Assembly: GCA_028819215.1 (NCBI GenBank)
Contig: JAPPMG010000002.1
Location: 1 to 64,000 of the forward strand
Source of the DNA: Bryobacterales bacterium
GTDB taxonomy: Bacteria > Acidobacteriota > Terriglobia > Bryobacterales > UBA6623
Length of the DNA: 64,000 nucleotides
Direction: 5' to 3'
Both the position numbers and the translations under genes were made by a program. Of this stretch, positions 9,275-17,345 are shown one piece after another; positions within the stretch are counted from its first letter, which is position 1; the number at the start of each line of letters is the position of its first letter. Under the pieces are notes generated by a model. That model saw only the letters and a program-made list of their open reading frames with translations, ran no database searches and had not been told where the DNA came from.

Positions 9275-10213
9275 GTGACGGCCAGCCAAGCGTTCCACCA
9301 GCGCGCAGCGTGGAGCGATCTGTCGGCGCGCGGCAGGCTCCGCGCAACCGGCGAAGATCGGGTCCGGCTACTCCACGCGATCTGCAGCAATGACATCGAG
9401 GGCCTGGCACCGGGCCAAGGAGCCTATGCGTTCTTCTTGAACGCCCAAGGGAGAATCCAAGCCGACAGCCACATCTATGTCGACCACGATCATGTCGTGA
9501 TCGACTGCGAGCCGGAAGCAGCGGAAGCGCTGAGGCAGCACATCGAGAGCTACATCATCATGGACGATGTCGTCCTCGAGGCGGTCTCGGCAGAGACCGC
9601 TCGATTCGGCGTCGCCGGGCCGGACGCACCCGGTATCCTCGCTGGCATGGGCCTGCCAGCTCCCGCAGGGCGCTTGTCGTTCGCATGGAACGGCACGACC
9701 TGCGTCCGCCAGGGCTTGGTCGCGGGCGGAGACGGCTTCTGGATTGAAGCCCCGGCGCGCGAGGGTCCGCTCTGGCCGGATCGGCTCCTAGCCTCAGGGG
9801 CACGTCATGCGACAGCCGAAGAGTGCGAGGCACAGCGCGTGAGGACGGGCCTGCCTCGCTTCGGCGCGGACTTCGGCCCCAAGAATATCCCCCACGAGAC
9901 CCGGCAGCTCTGCGCCGTCTCGTTCACGAAGGGCTGCTACACCGGCCAAGAGATCGTCGAGCGGGTGCGGTCGCAAGGCCAAGTGCGCCGGATTCTGGTC
10001 GGAATCGAGCTCGACTCCGCAGCCTTGCCGGCCGGGACGGTGGTGCGGTACCAAGGCAGCGCCGTCGGAGAGATGACTTCGGCAACACCGGGATGCGGGC
10101 CTGGAGGCAAAGCCCGCGGATTCTCCATCGTCCGGCGCGAAGCGGGGGGTGCGGGCACGGCAATCCGTGTCGGCGATACATCGGGGGCGGTAATCGACGT
10201 CTCCCGAGAATGA
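9275..10213 (+). CDS. ygfZ: Folate-binding protein YgfZ (GcvT-like)
   Basis: A 312-residue tetrahydrofolate-dependent protein needed for maintenance of certain iron-sulfur enzymes. The diagnostic KGCYTGQE motif with its essential cysteine is at 219-226, followed by the usual basic segment. The N-terminal part has the GcvT-like folate-binding fold. A much longer open frame extends back to 8642, but that extension runs antisense through the metallo-hydrolase gene. The GTG at 9275 gives the expected length and N-terminus. It is divergently transcribed from the hydrolase with only a short shared region, so their promoters must overlap or lie within the coding sequences. Confidence 0.92.
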   Translation: MTASQAFHQRAAWSDLSARGRLRATGEDRVRLLHAICSNDIEGLAPGQGAYAFFLNAQGRIQADSHIYVDHDHVVIDCEPEAAEALRQHIESYIIMDDVVLEAVSAETARFGVAGPDAPGILAGMGLPAPAGRLSFAWNGTTCVRQGLVAGGDGFWIEAPAREGPLWPDRLLASGARHATAEECEAQRVRTGLPRFGADFGPKNIPHETRQLCAVSFTKGCYTGQEIVERVRSQGQVRRILVGIELDSAALPAGTVVRYQGSAVGEMTSATPGCGPGGKARGFSIVRREAGGAGTAIRVGDTSGAVIDVSRE

Positions 10214-10352
10214 CCCGATCGGGGGGTCGTGAAGCCGGGCGGGCAGCACTTGCCGGCGGGCCGGCAACGATTCCGGCACTCGGCGTCCAGGGCACGGAAC
10301 CAGTTCTCGCACCGGCCGTGGCCGGGCTCATGATACGCTCTAGTCGCAGTTC

Positions 10353-11096
10353 ATGTTCGATTCCTGCGGAGCGAGCCATGCCGGGAATGTCCGGGCGAAC
10401 AATGAAGATCGCTTCGAATCCGTGCCCGAGCTGGGCTTCTTCGTCGTAGCCGACGGCCTCGGCGGCGCGGCGGGCGGCGAGCGCGCCTCGGCGCTAACCG
10501 TCAAGACGCTTGTCGAAGAAGTGCGCAGCGCACGGGCAGCGCCGACTGCCGCCACGGTCGCGCAGGCGATCGAACTGGCCAACAAGAGAGTCCGCTGGGA
10601 GGCTGAGAACGATCCCTGCCTAGAGGGCATGGGCTGTACGGTCACTGCAGCGGTCGCGCAGCCCAACAGGGTTGAGATCGTCAATGCCGGCGATAGCCGC
10701 GCCTACCGCTTCTCGGGCGGGAAGCTAGAGCAGTTGACGGCGGACCACACATGGGTCACCGCAATCGCCGAGGCCTCCGGGCTGAGCGAAGCTGAGCTGA
10801 AGGACCATCCGAAGCGCCACGTGCTAACCAAGGCCGTCGGGGCGGAATACAAAGTGGCCGCTGACACCGTGGTGTCAGACTTCAACGCGGGTGACATCCT
10901 GCTTCTATGCAGCGACGGATTGCATGCCGTCACCTCGCCCGAGGTGATTGCCAGCACGCTCGAGCGCGACGGATCACTGCAAGACAAAGCCCAGTGGCTC
11001 ATCGACGCAACACTCAGGCTTGGCGCTCCCGACAACGTGACCGTGGTGCTGGTGCGCCACGCAGAAACCGAAAGTAGCCAGCATGTGGCGGCCTAG
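10353..11096 (+). CDS. PP2C-family protein serine/threonine phosphatase
   Basis: A 247-residue soluble Mn/Mg-dependent protein phosphatase. Metal-binding motifs are in order: NNEDRF at 16-21, VADGLGG near 32-38, CSDGLHA near 187 and DNVTVVLV close to the end. The overall length is that of a stand-alone Stp1/PrpC-type catalytic domain with no sensor or membrane segment. Such enzymes usually oppose a Hanks-type kinase; none is seen in this window, so the substrate is unknown. Its TAG stop shares bases with the stop of the convergent enolase-superfamily gene (a four-base overlap). Confidence 0.92.
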   Translation: MFDSCGASHAGNVRANNEDRFESVPELGFFVVADGLGGAAGGERASALTVKTLVEEVRSARAAPTAATVAQAIELANKRVRWEAENDPCLEGMGCTVTAAVAQPNRVEIVNAGDSRAYRFSGGKLEQLTADHTWVTAIAEASGLSEAELKDHPKRHVLTKAVGAEYKVAADTVVSDFNAGDILLLCSDGLHAVTSPEVIASTLERDGSLQDKAQWLIDATLRLGAPDNVTVVLVRHAETESSQHVAA

Positions 11097-12202
11097 CGCA
11101 GGTCTTGCCGACGTTCTGTGAGCGACTCGATGCGCTCTTCGTCCAAGCCATAGCCCAGCCCGGGAGCGTCTTTGACGGTGATCGTTCCCTGTCGGCTGAC
11201 CTGCACTTGGGGATCGATCACGTCTTGACTCCAGTAGCGCTTTGAAGCCGATACATCTCCCGGCAGCACGAATCCTGGCAGGGTTGAGAGCGCGATGTTG
11301 TGCGCGCGGCCGATGCCCGCCTCCAACATCCCCCCGCACCACACCGGCACGGCCGCATCGCGGCAAACATCGTGGATGCGCAACGCCTCGGCGAACCCGC
11401 CGACGCGACCGAGCTTGACGTTGATGATGCCGCACGCACCGAGACGGATCGCCTGGCGGGCATGATGCGCCGTGCGGATGCACTCGTCCAGGCAAATCGG
11501 AGTATTCAACTGGGCTTGCAGCTCGGCATGATCGATCAATTCGTCGTGCCCCAACGGTTGTTCCAGCATCATCAGGTCGAATTCGTCCAGCCCTTTCAGG
11601 CTCTCGAGATCATCGAGCGTGTAGGCAGAGTTGGCGTCGGCCATCAGCCGGATATCGGGAAAGTGCCTCCGCACCGCCCGTACGATATCGGCGTCCTTGC
11701 CGGGCTTGATCTTGATCTTGATGCGCTGGTAGCCAGCTTCGACCTCAGCTCCGATCAGCTCCAGCAACTCGCTCACGGAATTCTGGATGCCGATCGAGAC
11801 GCCACATGCGACTTCGCGCCTCACGCCGCCAACGTGCCGCCACAGAGGCCGTCCCAGCTTGCGCGCCTCCAATTCCCAGCAGGCAGTCTCCAAGCCGGCG
11901 CGGGCCATTCGATGCCCGCGGATCGCGAGGCTGAGGCTCCCGACCTCGGCCGCCGACCGAAGCTCCCTGCCAAGCACTCGCGGTGCGACGAAATCGCGCA
12001 GCACGAGCCATGCCGCGTCGACCCACTCCTCGTTGTAGAACGGACGCTCGCCGCAGGTGACCTCGCCCCAGCCGATGGCGCCGTCGGAGTCTTCCACCTG
12101 CACCAGCAGGATCTGCCGTTCCGTGGTTCGACCGAAGCTGGTCTCGAACGGGCGCACCAAGGGCATGCGGATCTTGCGCAGGCCGATCCTAGTCAGGCGC
12201 AT
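11093..12202 (-). CDS. menC: Enolase-superfamily enzyme, o-succinylbenzoate synthase / N-acylamino acid racemase type
   Basis: A 369-residue enzyme of the muconate-lactonising enolase subgroup. The catalytic KxK pair is Lys162/Lys164, metal ligands are Asp189, Glu214 and Asp239, and the second-face lysine is Lys263 in NVKLGRVGG. This pattern and the length match OSBS/NSAR proteins, which either make o-succinylbenzoate for menaquinone or racemise N-succinyl amino acids. Sequence alone does not separate the two, and no other menaquinone gene is nearby, so the symbol is tentative. The frame is open to 12298, but family members begin at MRLTRIGL, giving ATG 12202, 11 bases after the mutM stop. 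It probably shares a transcript with mutM. Confidence 0.85.
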   Translation of the reverse strand: MRLTRIGLRKIRMPLVRPFETSFGRTTERQILLVQVEDSDGAIGWGEVTCGERPFYNEEWVDAAWLVLRDFVAPRVLGRELRSAAEVGSLSLAIRGHRMARAGLETACWELEARKLGRPLWRHVGGVRREVACGVSIGIQNSVSELLELIGAEVEAGYQRIKIKIKPGKDADIVRAVRRHFPDIRLMADANSAYTLDDLESLKGLDEFDLMMLEQPLGHDELIDHAELQAQLNTPICLDECIRTAHHARQAIRLGACGIINVKLGRVGGFAEALRIHDVCRDAAVPVWCGGMLEAGIGRAHNIALSTLPGFVLPGDVSASKRYWSQDVIDPQVQVSRQGTITVKDAPGLGYGLDEERIESLTERRQDLR

Positions 12203-12213
12203 GGGGATTCCGG

Positions 12214-13020
12214 CTAGCGCCTTTGGCAGCGCGGGCAGTAGTGCGTGCTGCGTTGCGCTACGACGATGCGCCGCAACGGCGCGAGACAATTCGCGCACGG
12301 CTGGCCGGTCTTGCCGTAGACCTGCGTGCGCAGCTGGAAGTAGCCCGGGCTTCCCTGGCCGTCCACATAGTTGTGGATGCTGGTCCCGCCCGCCGAGATC
12401 GACTCCTGCAAGACGTCGCGGATCGCTTGGTGAAGCGCGCGCGCCTTGCGCGGGCTGACGCTGGCGGCGCTGCGCTCGGGGTGCAGCCTGGCACGAAACA
12501 GGGCCTCGTCGGCGTAGATGTTGCCCAGGCCCCGCACGAACTCTTGGTTCAACAGCAATGCCTTCAGCCGCGTGGAACGCCCGGAGAGGCGTTTGGTGAA
12601 TTCGCGCGGGTCAATCTCTAGGGGCTCCGGCCCCAGCTGGGCGAGTCGCTCGGGGAAGTCCTGCGACCACTGCCACTTGCCGAACTTGCGGATGTCGTGG
12701 AAAACAACGTTGGTGCCGCCGCGGAGGAACATCTCCGCGCGGGTGTGGGGGCCTGGCTGGGCATTCAGCAAGAGATTTCCGGTCATGCGCAGGTGGATCC
12801 ACAGAAACGAGCCACGGCCGTGCTTGCTCAGCTGGAATAACAGGTACTTGCCGTATCTGCCAACTTCGTCAATGCGCTGCCCGGCCAGTCGCGCACTCGT
12901 CTCATCGGGATCCCCCGCGCATGTGCGCGGCCAATGAAAGACGACCCTTTCGATCGTCCTGCCCTCGAGATGCGGGGCCAGCGAGCGCTTGACCGTCTCA
13001 ACTTCTGGAAGTTCCGGCAT
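12214..13020 (-). CDS. mutM: Formamidopyrimidine-DNA glycosylase MutM (Fpg)
   Basis: A 268-residue bifunctional DNA glycosylase/AP lyase that removes 8-oxoguanine and formamidopyrimidines. The N-terminus is MPELPEVE, with catalytic Pro2 and Glu3, and the conserved lysine of the beta-hairpin is Lys58 in GKYLLF. The C-terminal zinc finger has two CxxC pairs near residues 242-245 and 262-265, ending in QRR. All key residues are present and the length is standard. It sits between the sirtuin (34 bases upstream) and the OSBS-like gene (11 bases downstream), so a three-gene transcript is likely. Confidence 0.97.
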   Translation of the reverse strand: MPELPEVETVKRSLAPHLEGRTIERVVFHWPRTCAGDPDETSARLAGQRIDEVGRYGKYLLFQLSKHGRGSFLWIHLRMTGNLLLNAQPGPHTRAEMFLRGGTNVVFHDIRKFGKWQWSQDFPERLAQLGPEPLEIDPREFTKRLSGRSTRLKALLLNQEFVRGLGNIYADEALFRARLHPERSAASVSPRKARALHQAIRDVLQESISAGGTSIHNYVDGQGSPGYFQLRTQVYGKTGQPCANCLAPLRRIVVAQRSTHYCPRCQRR

Positions 13021-13054
13021 CGCTCATTCCGCGGCAGGCGCGAGCCACCCGCCA

Positions 13055-13810
13055 TCAATCGGCCCGGTCCACCATCGCGGGCAACACGCTGCCGATCTCG
13101 CCATGCACGACCAAGTCGGCAATGTCGTCCAAGGCTGTCCTGTCGCGATTCACGATCACCAGACGCGCGCCGGCGCGCTTGGCCAAGCGCGGGATTGACG
13201 CCGCAGGCTCCACCACCAGCGACGAACCCACTGCCAGCAGCAAGTCACAATTCTCGGCAGCTGCTTGTGCTTCCTGCATGACGTCCAGTGGCATGGACTG
13301 ACCGAATGAGATCGTGGCGGGCTTGAGCAAACCGCCGCAGATCCGACAGAGCGGCGCCTTCTCGCCAGCCTCGACCCGCTCGCAGGCCTCGTCGGACGTG
13401 ATCCGATCCCCGCACGACAGGCAGGCCGCCTCGGTAGTGGTGCCATGCAATTCCAGCACCTTGTCAGCCGGCAGTCCTGCCTTCTGGTGCAACCGCTCGA
13501 TATTCTGCGTGACCAGCGCGCTCAACTTGCCCCTGCGGTGCAGGTCGACGAATGCCTCATGGCCGGCGTTGGGGCGCGCCAGCCGCATGGCGGGCCAAGC
13601 TTCGACCTTCTGCCGCCAGTACTCGATCCGCCCCTGTTCGCTGGTCACGAACTCGTGGAAGTCGATGATCCGGTTGCGGGCCCAAACGCCGTTCGGGCTG
13701 CGGAAGTCGGGTACGCCCGACTCGGTCGAAATCCCAGCTCCCGTGAATCCCACGATGCGCGACGCAGCGGCGATCCAATCCCGGGGCTCGCGCAGGTCCA
13801 CCTCGGGCAT
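13055..13810 (-). CDS. NAD-dependent protein deacylase, sirtuin family
   Basis: A 251-residue Sir2-family enzyme. GFTGAGIS at 21-28 binds NAD, TQNIE at 101-105 and catalytic His122 in ELHG are present, and a four-cysteine zinc site is at Cys130, Cys133, Cys155 and Cys158. It lacks the Tyr/Arg pair in the obvious position of class III desuccinylases, so simple deacetylation is the more likely activity; this is an inference. The open frame runs back to 14200 through the start of the acyl-CoA dehydrogenase in antisense, which is not credible. ATG 13810 gives the normal N-terminus. It is divergent from the acyl-CoA dehydrogenase, an association that would suit acyl-group regulation. Confidence 0.93.
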   Translation of the reverse strand: MPEVDLREPRDWIAAASRIVGFTGAGISTESGVPDFRSPNGVWARNRIIDFHEFVTSEQGRIEYWRQKVEAWPAMRLARPNAGHEAFVDLHRRGKLSALVTQNIERLHQKAGLPADKVLELHGTTTEAACLSCGDRITSDEACERVEAGEKAPLCRICGGLLKPATISFGQSMPLDVMQEAQAAAENCDLLLAVGSSLVVEPAASIPRLAKRAGARLVIVNRDRTALDDIADLVVHGEIGSVLPAMVDRAD

Positions 13811-13873
13811 CCTAGCACGCAGCGCGAATCGGCCAGGACCCCGCGCTACCATGGGGCCGATGCGGAGGCATTG

Positions 13874-15049
13874 ATGTTCGAGTTTCGAGGCGTCGACTTC
13901 ATGGAGTTCGACTCGCTGCTGAGCGAGGAGGAATTGCTGGTGCGGCAGACCGCGCGCCAATTCGTCGAGGATCAATTCATCCCGTTGATCACGCAGCACT
14001 TCCGCGACGGCACGTTCCCCAACGAACTTACGGCGCCGATCGCCGATCTCGGGTTCTTCGGCGCGAACCTTGACGGCTACGGCTGCGCCGGTCTGAGCAA
14101 TGTCGAGTACGGGCTGGTCATGCAGGAACTGGAGCGTGGCGACACTGCGCTGCGCAGCTTTGTCTCGGTGCAGAGCAGCCTGTCGATGTACGCGATCCAT
14201 TCGTACGCGACCGATGAGCAGAAGCAGCGCTGGCTGCCCGCCATGCAGCAGGGCGGGGCGATGGGCTGTTTCGCGCTAACCGAGCCCAATTTCGGCTCGA
14301 ATCCGGCGGGCATGATCACGCGGGCCGTGCGCGACGGCGACGAGTACGTGATCAATGGCGAGAAGACGTGGATTACCAACGGCAGCTTGGCTGACATCGC
14401 GGTGGTCTGGGCCAAGCTCGACGATACCGAAAGGATCCACGGCTTCCTGGTTGAAACGGACCGGCCCGGTTTCAGCGCCGTCGACTTGCACAACAAGCTC
14501 TCCATGCGGGCTTCGACAACCTCCAGTGTCGGGTTTTCCAATGTCCGCATTCCGGCTGCCAACATCCTGCCGGAAGCCAAGGGGCTCAAGGCTGCCCTCG
14601 GCTGCCTCACTAACGCCCGCCTCGGAATCGCCTGGGGCGCGATCGGGGCGGCCATGGCGTGCTACGACTGCGCCCGGCAGTACACGATCCTGCGCAAGCA
14701 GTTCGACGATCGCCCGATCGCGTCGCACCAGCTCGTTCAGGGCGAGCTGGCGTGGATGATCAGCGAGATTACGAAGGCGCAGTTCATCACGCTGCACGCC
14801 ACCCGGCTCAAGGACGAAGGACGGCTGAGCCATGTCCACGTGTCAATGATCAAGCGCAGCAACGCCGAGATGGCCTTGGAGGTCGCCCGCCGGGCCCGCG
14901 ACCTGCTCGGAGCCAACGGGATTACCGACGAATACCCGATCTTCCGCCACATGTGCAACCTTGAGACCGTCAAGACATACGAGGGCACGCACAATATCCA
15001 TACGCTGATCCTCGGCTCGCACGTTACCGGGATTCCGGCATTCACGTAG
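13874..15049 (+). CDS. Acyl-CoA dehydrogenase, glutaryl-CoA dehydrogenase-like
   Basis: A 391-residue FAD-dependent acyl-CoA dehydrogenase. The C-terminal TYEGTHNIHTLILG places the catalytic glutamate at 370, and that motif with the following TGI is typical of glutaryl-CoA dehydrogenases, which oxidise and decarboxylate glutaryl-CoA to crotonyl-CoA. The FAD-contact motifs FALTEPNFGSNP and EKTWITNG are present. A GGAGG ribosome-binding site at 13864-13868 sits five bases before ATG 13874 and fixes the start; an in-frame ATG at 13901 is a weaker alternative. It would act in lysine/tryptophan or aromatic degradation, though no partner is adjacent. Its 3' end overlaps the convergent gph stop by eight bases. 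Confidence 0.92.
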   Translation: MFEFRGVDFMEFDSLLSEEELLVRQTARQFVEDQFIPLITQHFRDGTFPNELTAPIADLGFFGANLDGYGCAGLSNVEYGLVMQELERGDTALRSFVSVQSSLSMYAIHSYATDEQKQRWLPAMQQGGAMGCFALTEPNFGSNPAGMITRAVRDGDEYVINGEKTWITNGSLADIAVVWAKLDDTERIHGFLVETDRPGFSAVDLHNKLSMRASTTSSVGFSNVRIPAANILPEAKGLKAALGCLTNARLGIAWGAIGAAMACYDCARQYTILRKQFDDRPIASHQLVQGELAWMISEITKAQFITLHATRLKDEGRLSHVHVSMIKRSNAEMALEVARRARDLLGANGITDEYPIFRHMCNLETVKTYEGTHNIHTLILGSHVTGIPAFT

Positions 15050-15725
15050 GTACGGGAGCGGACCGCTCACCGGCACCCACGACAGCGGCAAGCTCGCGCA
15101 TGTCGTCGACCAGGATGTCCGGCGGGTGTCGGTCGAAATCCTCTGGACGCAAGCCATAACGCACGCCCGCGCAGTCCGTGCCCGCGTTGCGCGCGGTCAG
15201 CACGTCCACTGAACTGTCGCCGATCATTAGCGTCCTGGCGGGGCTGAAGCCGAGTTCCCGCATGATCCGACGGAGCCCGTACGGATCCGGCTTTTTGGTG
15301 CTGAAGCTGTTGCCCCCGTAGACCCTCGCGAAGACCTCTCCCAATCCCAGCCCGGCGACCAGATCGCGGCTGAAGCGTTCGGGCTTGTTCGTCAGGACGG
15401 CCATGGCCAGGCCCGCCGCGCTCCACGCAGCGAGAGCTTCCCGCACGCCTGTGTAAAGGACCGTGTGGTCCAGCATGTGGTCGCGGTAATACTGCAGGAA
15501 GTAGGCTAGGCCCCGGGCTACCTGGGCGTCCGAAGCGCTGGGCCCGAGCGCCCGGCGGATCAGCATCTCGGCCCCGTCGCCGACGTACGAGGCAACCGCG
15601 GCAGTTGGCAGGGCTGGCAGGCCGGCGTCCGCCCGGGTGGCGTTGACCGATTGTGCCAGATCTTGCGTCGAGTCGATCAGCGTCCCGTCCAGATCGAAGA
15701 CGAGCAGTTCGTACGCTGGCTTCAC
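15042..15725 (-). CDS. gph: HAD hydrolase, phosphoglycolate phosphatase-like
   Basis: A 227-residue haloacid-dehalogenase hydrolase. The nucleophile motif DLDGTL is at 11-16, the motif II threonine is in VLTNKP, the motif III lysine is in STKKPDP, and motif IV is GDSSVD near 172. The helical cap and the length match Gph, which removes 2-phosphoglycolate formed by DNA repair or oxygenation; related HADs have other phosphoesters as substrates. The open frame reaches 16046, but this runs through the upstream kinase. GTG 15725, 14 bases after the kinase stop, gives the family N-terminus MKPAYELLVFDLDG. It is the last gene of a three-gene operon with two thymidylate-kinase-like genes. Confidence 0.88.
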   Translation of the reverse strand: MKPAYELLVFDLDGTLIDSTQDLAQSVNATRADAGLPALPTAAVASYVGDGAEMLIRRALGPSASDAQVARGLAYFLQYYRDHMLDHTVLYTGVREALAAWSAAGLAMAVLTNKPERFSRDLVAGLGLGEVFARVYGGNSFSTKKPDPYGLRRIMRELGFSPARTLMIGDSSVDVLTARNAGTDCAGVRYGLRPEDFDRHPPDILVDDMRELAAVVGAGERSAPVPT

Positions 15726-15739
15726 GAGAAATCCGCCCG

Positions 15740-16444
15740 CTAGATTTCTAGCAGGGCCGCGATGCGCTGGCGCAGGTCGGCGAAGATCTTGTCCGGCGGC
15801 CGGTTGGCGTCGATTACGGTGAAACCGTAGCGCTCGGAAAGCGAATCGAGAATCTCGACCAGCCTGCTTTGATAGCCACGGAAGCTCTCGTATCGATTGG
15901 AGCCGTACGGTACGTCCATGCCGCTCTCCCAGTACTCGAAGTACCGTCGACCCCGCGCGGTGCGCGCCACGATCTCGTCGACCGAGGCGCGCAAGTAGAA
16001 CGTGGCGTGGGGGACAAGGGCGCACCCGGCCACCCGTTCGAGCCATTCAGAGTCCTGATGACGGGCCGCGGAGCGGGCGACGACCGAATAGAAGTAGCGG
16101 TCCGTCAGGACCACGAAACCGGCCCGCAGGGCTGGCACGATGACGCGCTCCAAGCGATCGGCGAAGTCAGCCATGTAGAACAGGCCCATGGTGAGGGGCC
16201 CGAGCGTGTGGCCGTTCTTGGCCTCTTGCAGGCCCTCCTTGGTAAGCGTGGAGCGGGTCATGCCTGTGTCGACGACGGCATGGCCATTGGCCTCGAGCCA
16301 GGCGCGCAGGCGCTCGACCTGCGTGGTCCGGCCCACGGAGTCGGGCCCCTCGATCACGATGAGTTTCCCTTGCAGCTCCGTCAGGTCAACGTTCGGCAGC
16401 GGGTCAGCGTAGAAATCAAGCGGCTTGAGGTTGTCGTTGGTCAT
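15740..16444 (-). CDS. Thymidylate-kinase-like protein with Arg in place of the P-loop Lys
   Basis: A 234-residue P-loop kinase of the dTMP kinase fold. The phosphate-binding loop reads GPDSVGRTT at 33-41, so the almost invariant lysine is Arg39. The DRY motif that binds the nucleotide monophosphate is kept at 115-117, as is an ADFADRLE helix shared with its neighbour. The N-terminus has about 25 extra residues before the P-loop. Start ATG 16444 overlaps the stop of the upstream paralogue as ATGA. It may be a catalytically altered partner of the upstream enzyme, perhaps in a heterodimer, or a kinase for another monophosphate. I have an impression that GPDxxGRSTQ-type loops occur in other tmk-like families, so this may be a subfamily trait and not decay. 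Confidence 0.85.
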   Translation of the reverse strand: MTNDNLKPLDFYADPLPNVDLTELQGKLIVIEGPDSVGRTTQVERLRAWLEANGHAVVDTGMTRSTLTKEGLQEAKNGHTLGPLTMGLFYMADFADRLERVIVPALRAGFVVLTDRYFYSVVARSAARHQDSEWLERVAGCALVPHATFYLRASVDEIVARTARGRRYFEYWESGMDVPYGSNRYESFRGYQSRLVEILDSLSERYGFTVIDANRPPDKIFADLRQRIAALLEI

Positions 16445-17148
16445 GCTCGGCGCTCGCTTGTGGGCTGGCGCAGGATGTCCTTCTCGAGGGCATCGCCGAT
16501 GGTGTTCATCACGATCTTTCGCACCTGCCGCTGCTGCTCCTTGATCGTGCCGGTCGCGTCGATGACATGAAAACCCATCTCCTCCGCCATCGAGTCATAT
16601 TCGCGGAGGATGCGCTCCTGGAAGAGCGCGAAGCTCTCCTGGATGTCGGAACTGAGATTGAGATCCATGCCGGCCTCGTAGTACTTAAGGGCGGCGCGCC
16701 CGCCTAGGATGCGGTCGAGCGCGACATTAAGGGGCACGCGGAAATAGAACGCCAAGTCCGGCTTGATGGCCATGCGGTAGAGATTGCGGACCCACTGGGG
16801 ACGCACGCCGCGTGCAACGTCACGGGCGAAGGCCGTGAAGGCGTAGCGATCCGCACAGACCACGGCACCCGCTTCCAGCATCGGCAGAATGTGGCGCTCG
16901 AGCCGATCCGCAAAGTCGGTTGCGTGGATCAGGCTGAAAGTGGTTGGCGTGAACATCTGCTTGCGCTTGCCTTGGCGTGTCGTGCCGCGGACGATCGAAG
17001 ACGAGTTCCACTCGCTGAACGAGACTACGAGCCGCTTGGACCTGAGCCACTGGCTCAAAAGCGAGAGCTGGGTGGACTTGCCGGAGCCATCAATGCCTTC
17101 GACGATGATCAGCTTGCCGGAGTACGAATTGGGACGAAAGCCATCCAT
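16441..17148 (-). CDS. tmk: Thymidylate kinase-like protein with canonical P-loop
   Basis: A 235-residue P-loop kinase of the dTMP kinase fold, which phosphorylates dTMP to dTDP. The canonical GIDGSGKST is at 18-26 with Lys24, DRY is at 100-102, and the ATDFADRLE helix matches the downstream paralogue. The two proteins also share a C-terminal pattern of an EAGMD/ESGMD segment, a Q-containing basic helix and an IDA/T turn, so they arose by duplication. It is the first gene of the operon, from ATG 17148 with a weak upstream GGAAG. If a true dTMP kinase is encoded elsewhere, this could have another nucleotide substrate. Confidence 0.87.
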   Translation of the reverse strand: MDGFRPNSYSGKLIIVEGIDGSGKSTQLSLLSQWLRSKRLVVSFSEWNSSSIVRGTTRQGKRKQMFTPTTFSLIHATDFADRLERHILPMLEAGAVVCADRYAFTAFARDVARGVRPQWVRNLYRMAIKPDLAFYFRVPLNVALDRILGGRAALKYYEAGMDLNLSSDIQESFALFQERILREYDSMAEEMGFHVIDATGTIKEQQRQVRKIVMNTIGDALEKDILRQPTSERRA

Positions 17149-17345
17149 CTTCCGTGAGCGTCAAGTCTATCACTGGTACGCAGGGAGGTGCCAACGATTC
17201 TGGGCGAGGCAGTAGCGAGCGCGGGCGGGCAACGGCGGCCCGGGTCGTTCAGCCAAGACGGCTCCCTGACCCATCCGCTCCGGCGAAATCAGCCCGGACA
17301 CTCGCGCGGCCGACGTCCTCGCCGGCCGGCGACCCTATCCCACGA

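Noticed and set aside
13811-14200. N-terminal extension of the sirtuin frame
   Set aside because: It is antisense to the acyl-CoA dehydrogenase, and its sequence has no sirtuin character.
15726-16046. N-terminal extension of the gph frame
   Set aside because: It runs through the 3' half of the kinase gene in another frame; HAD motif I must be near the N-terminus.
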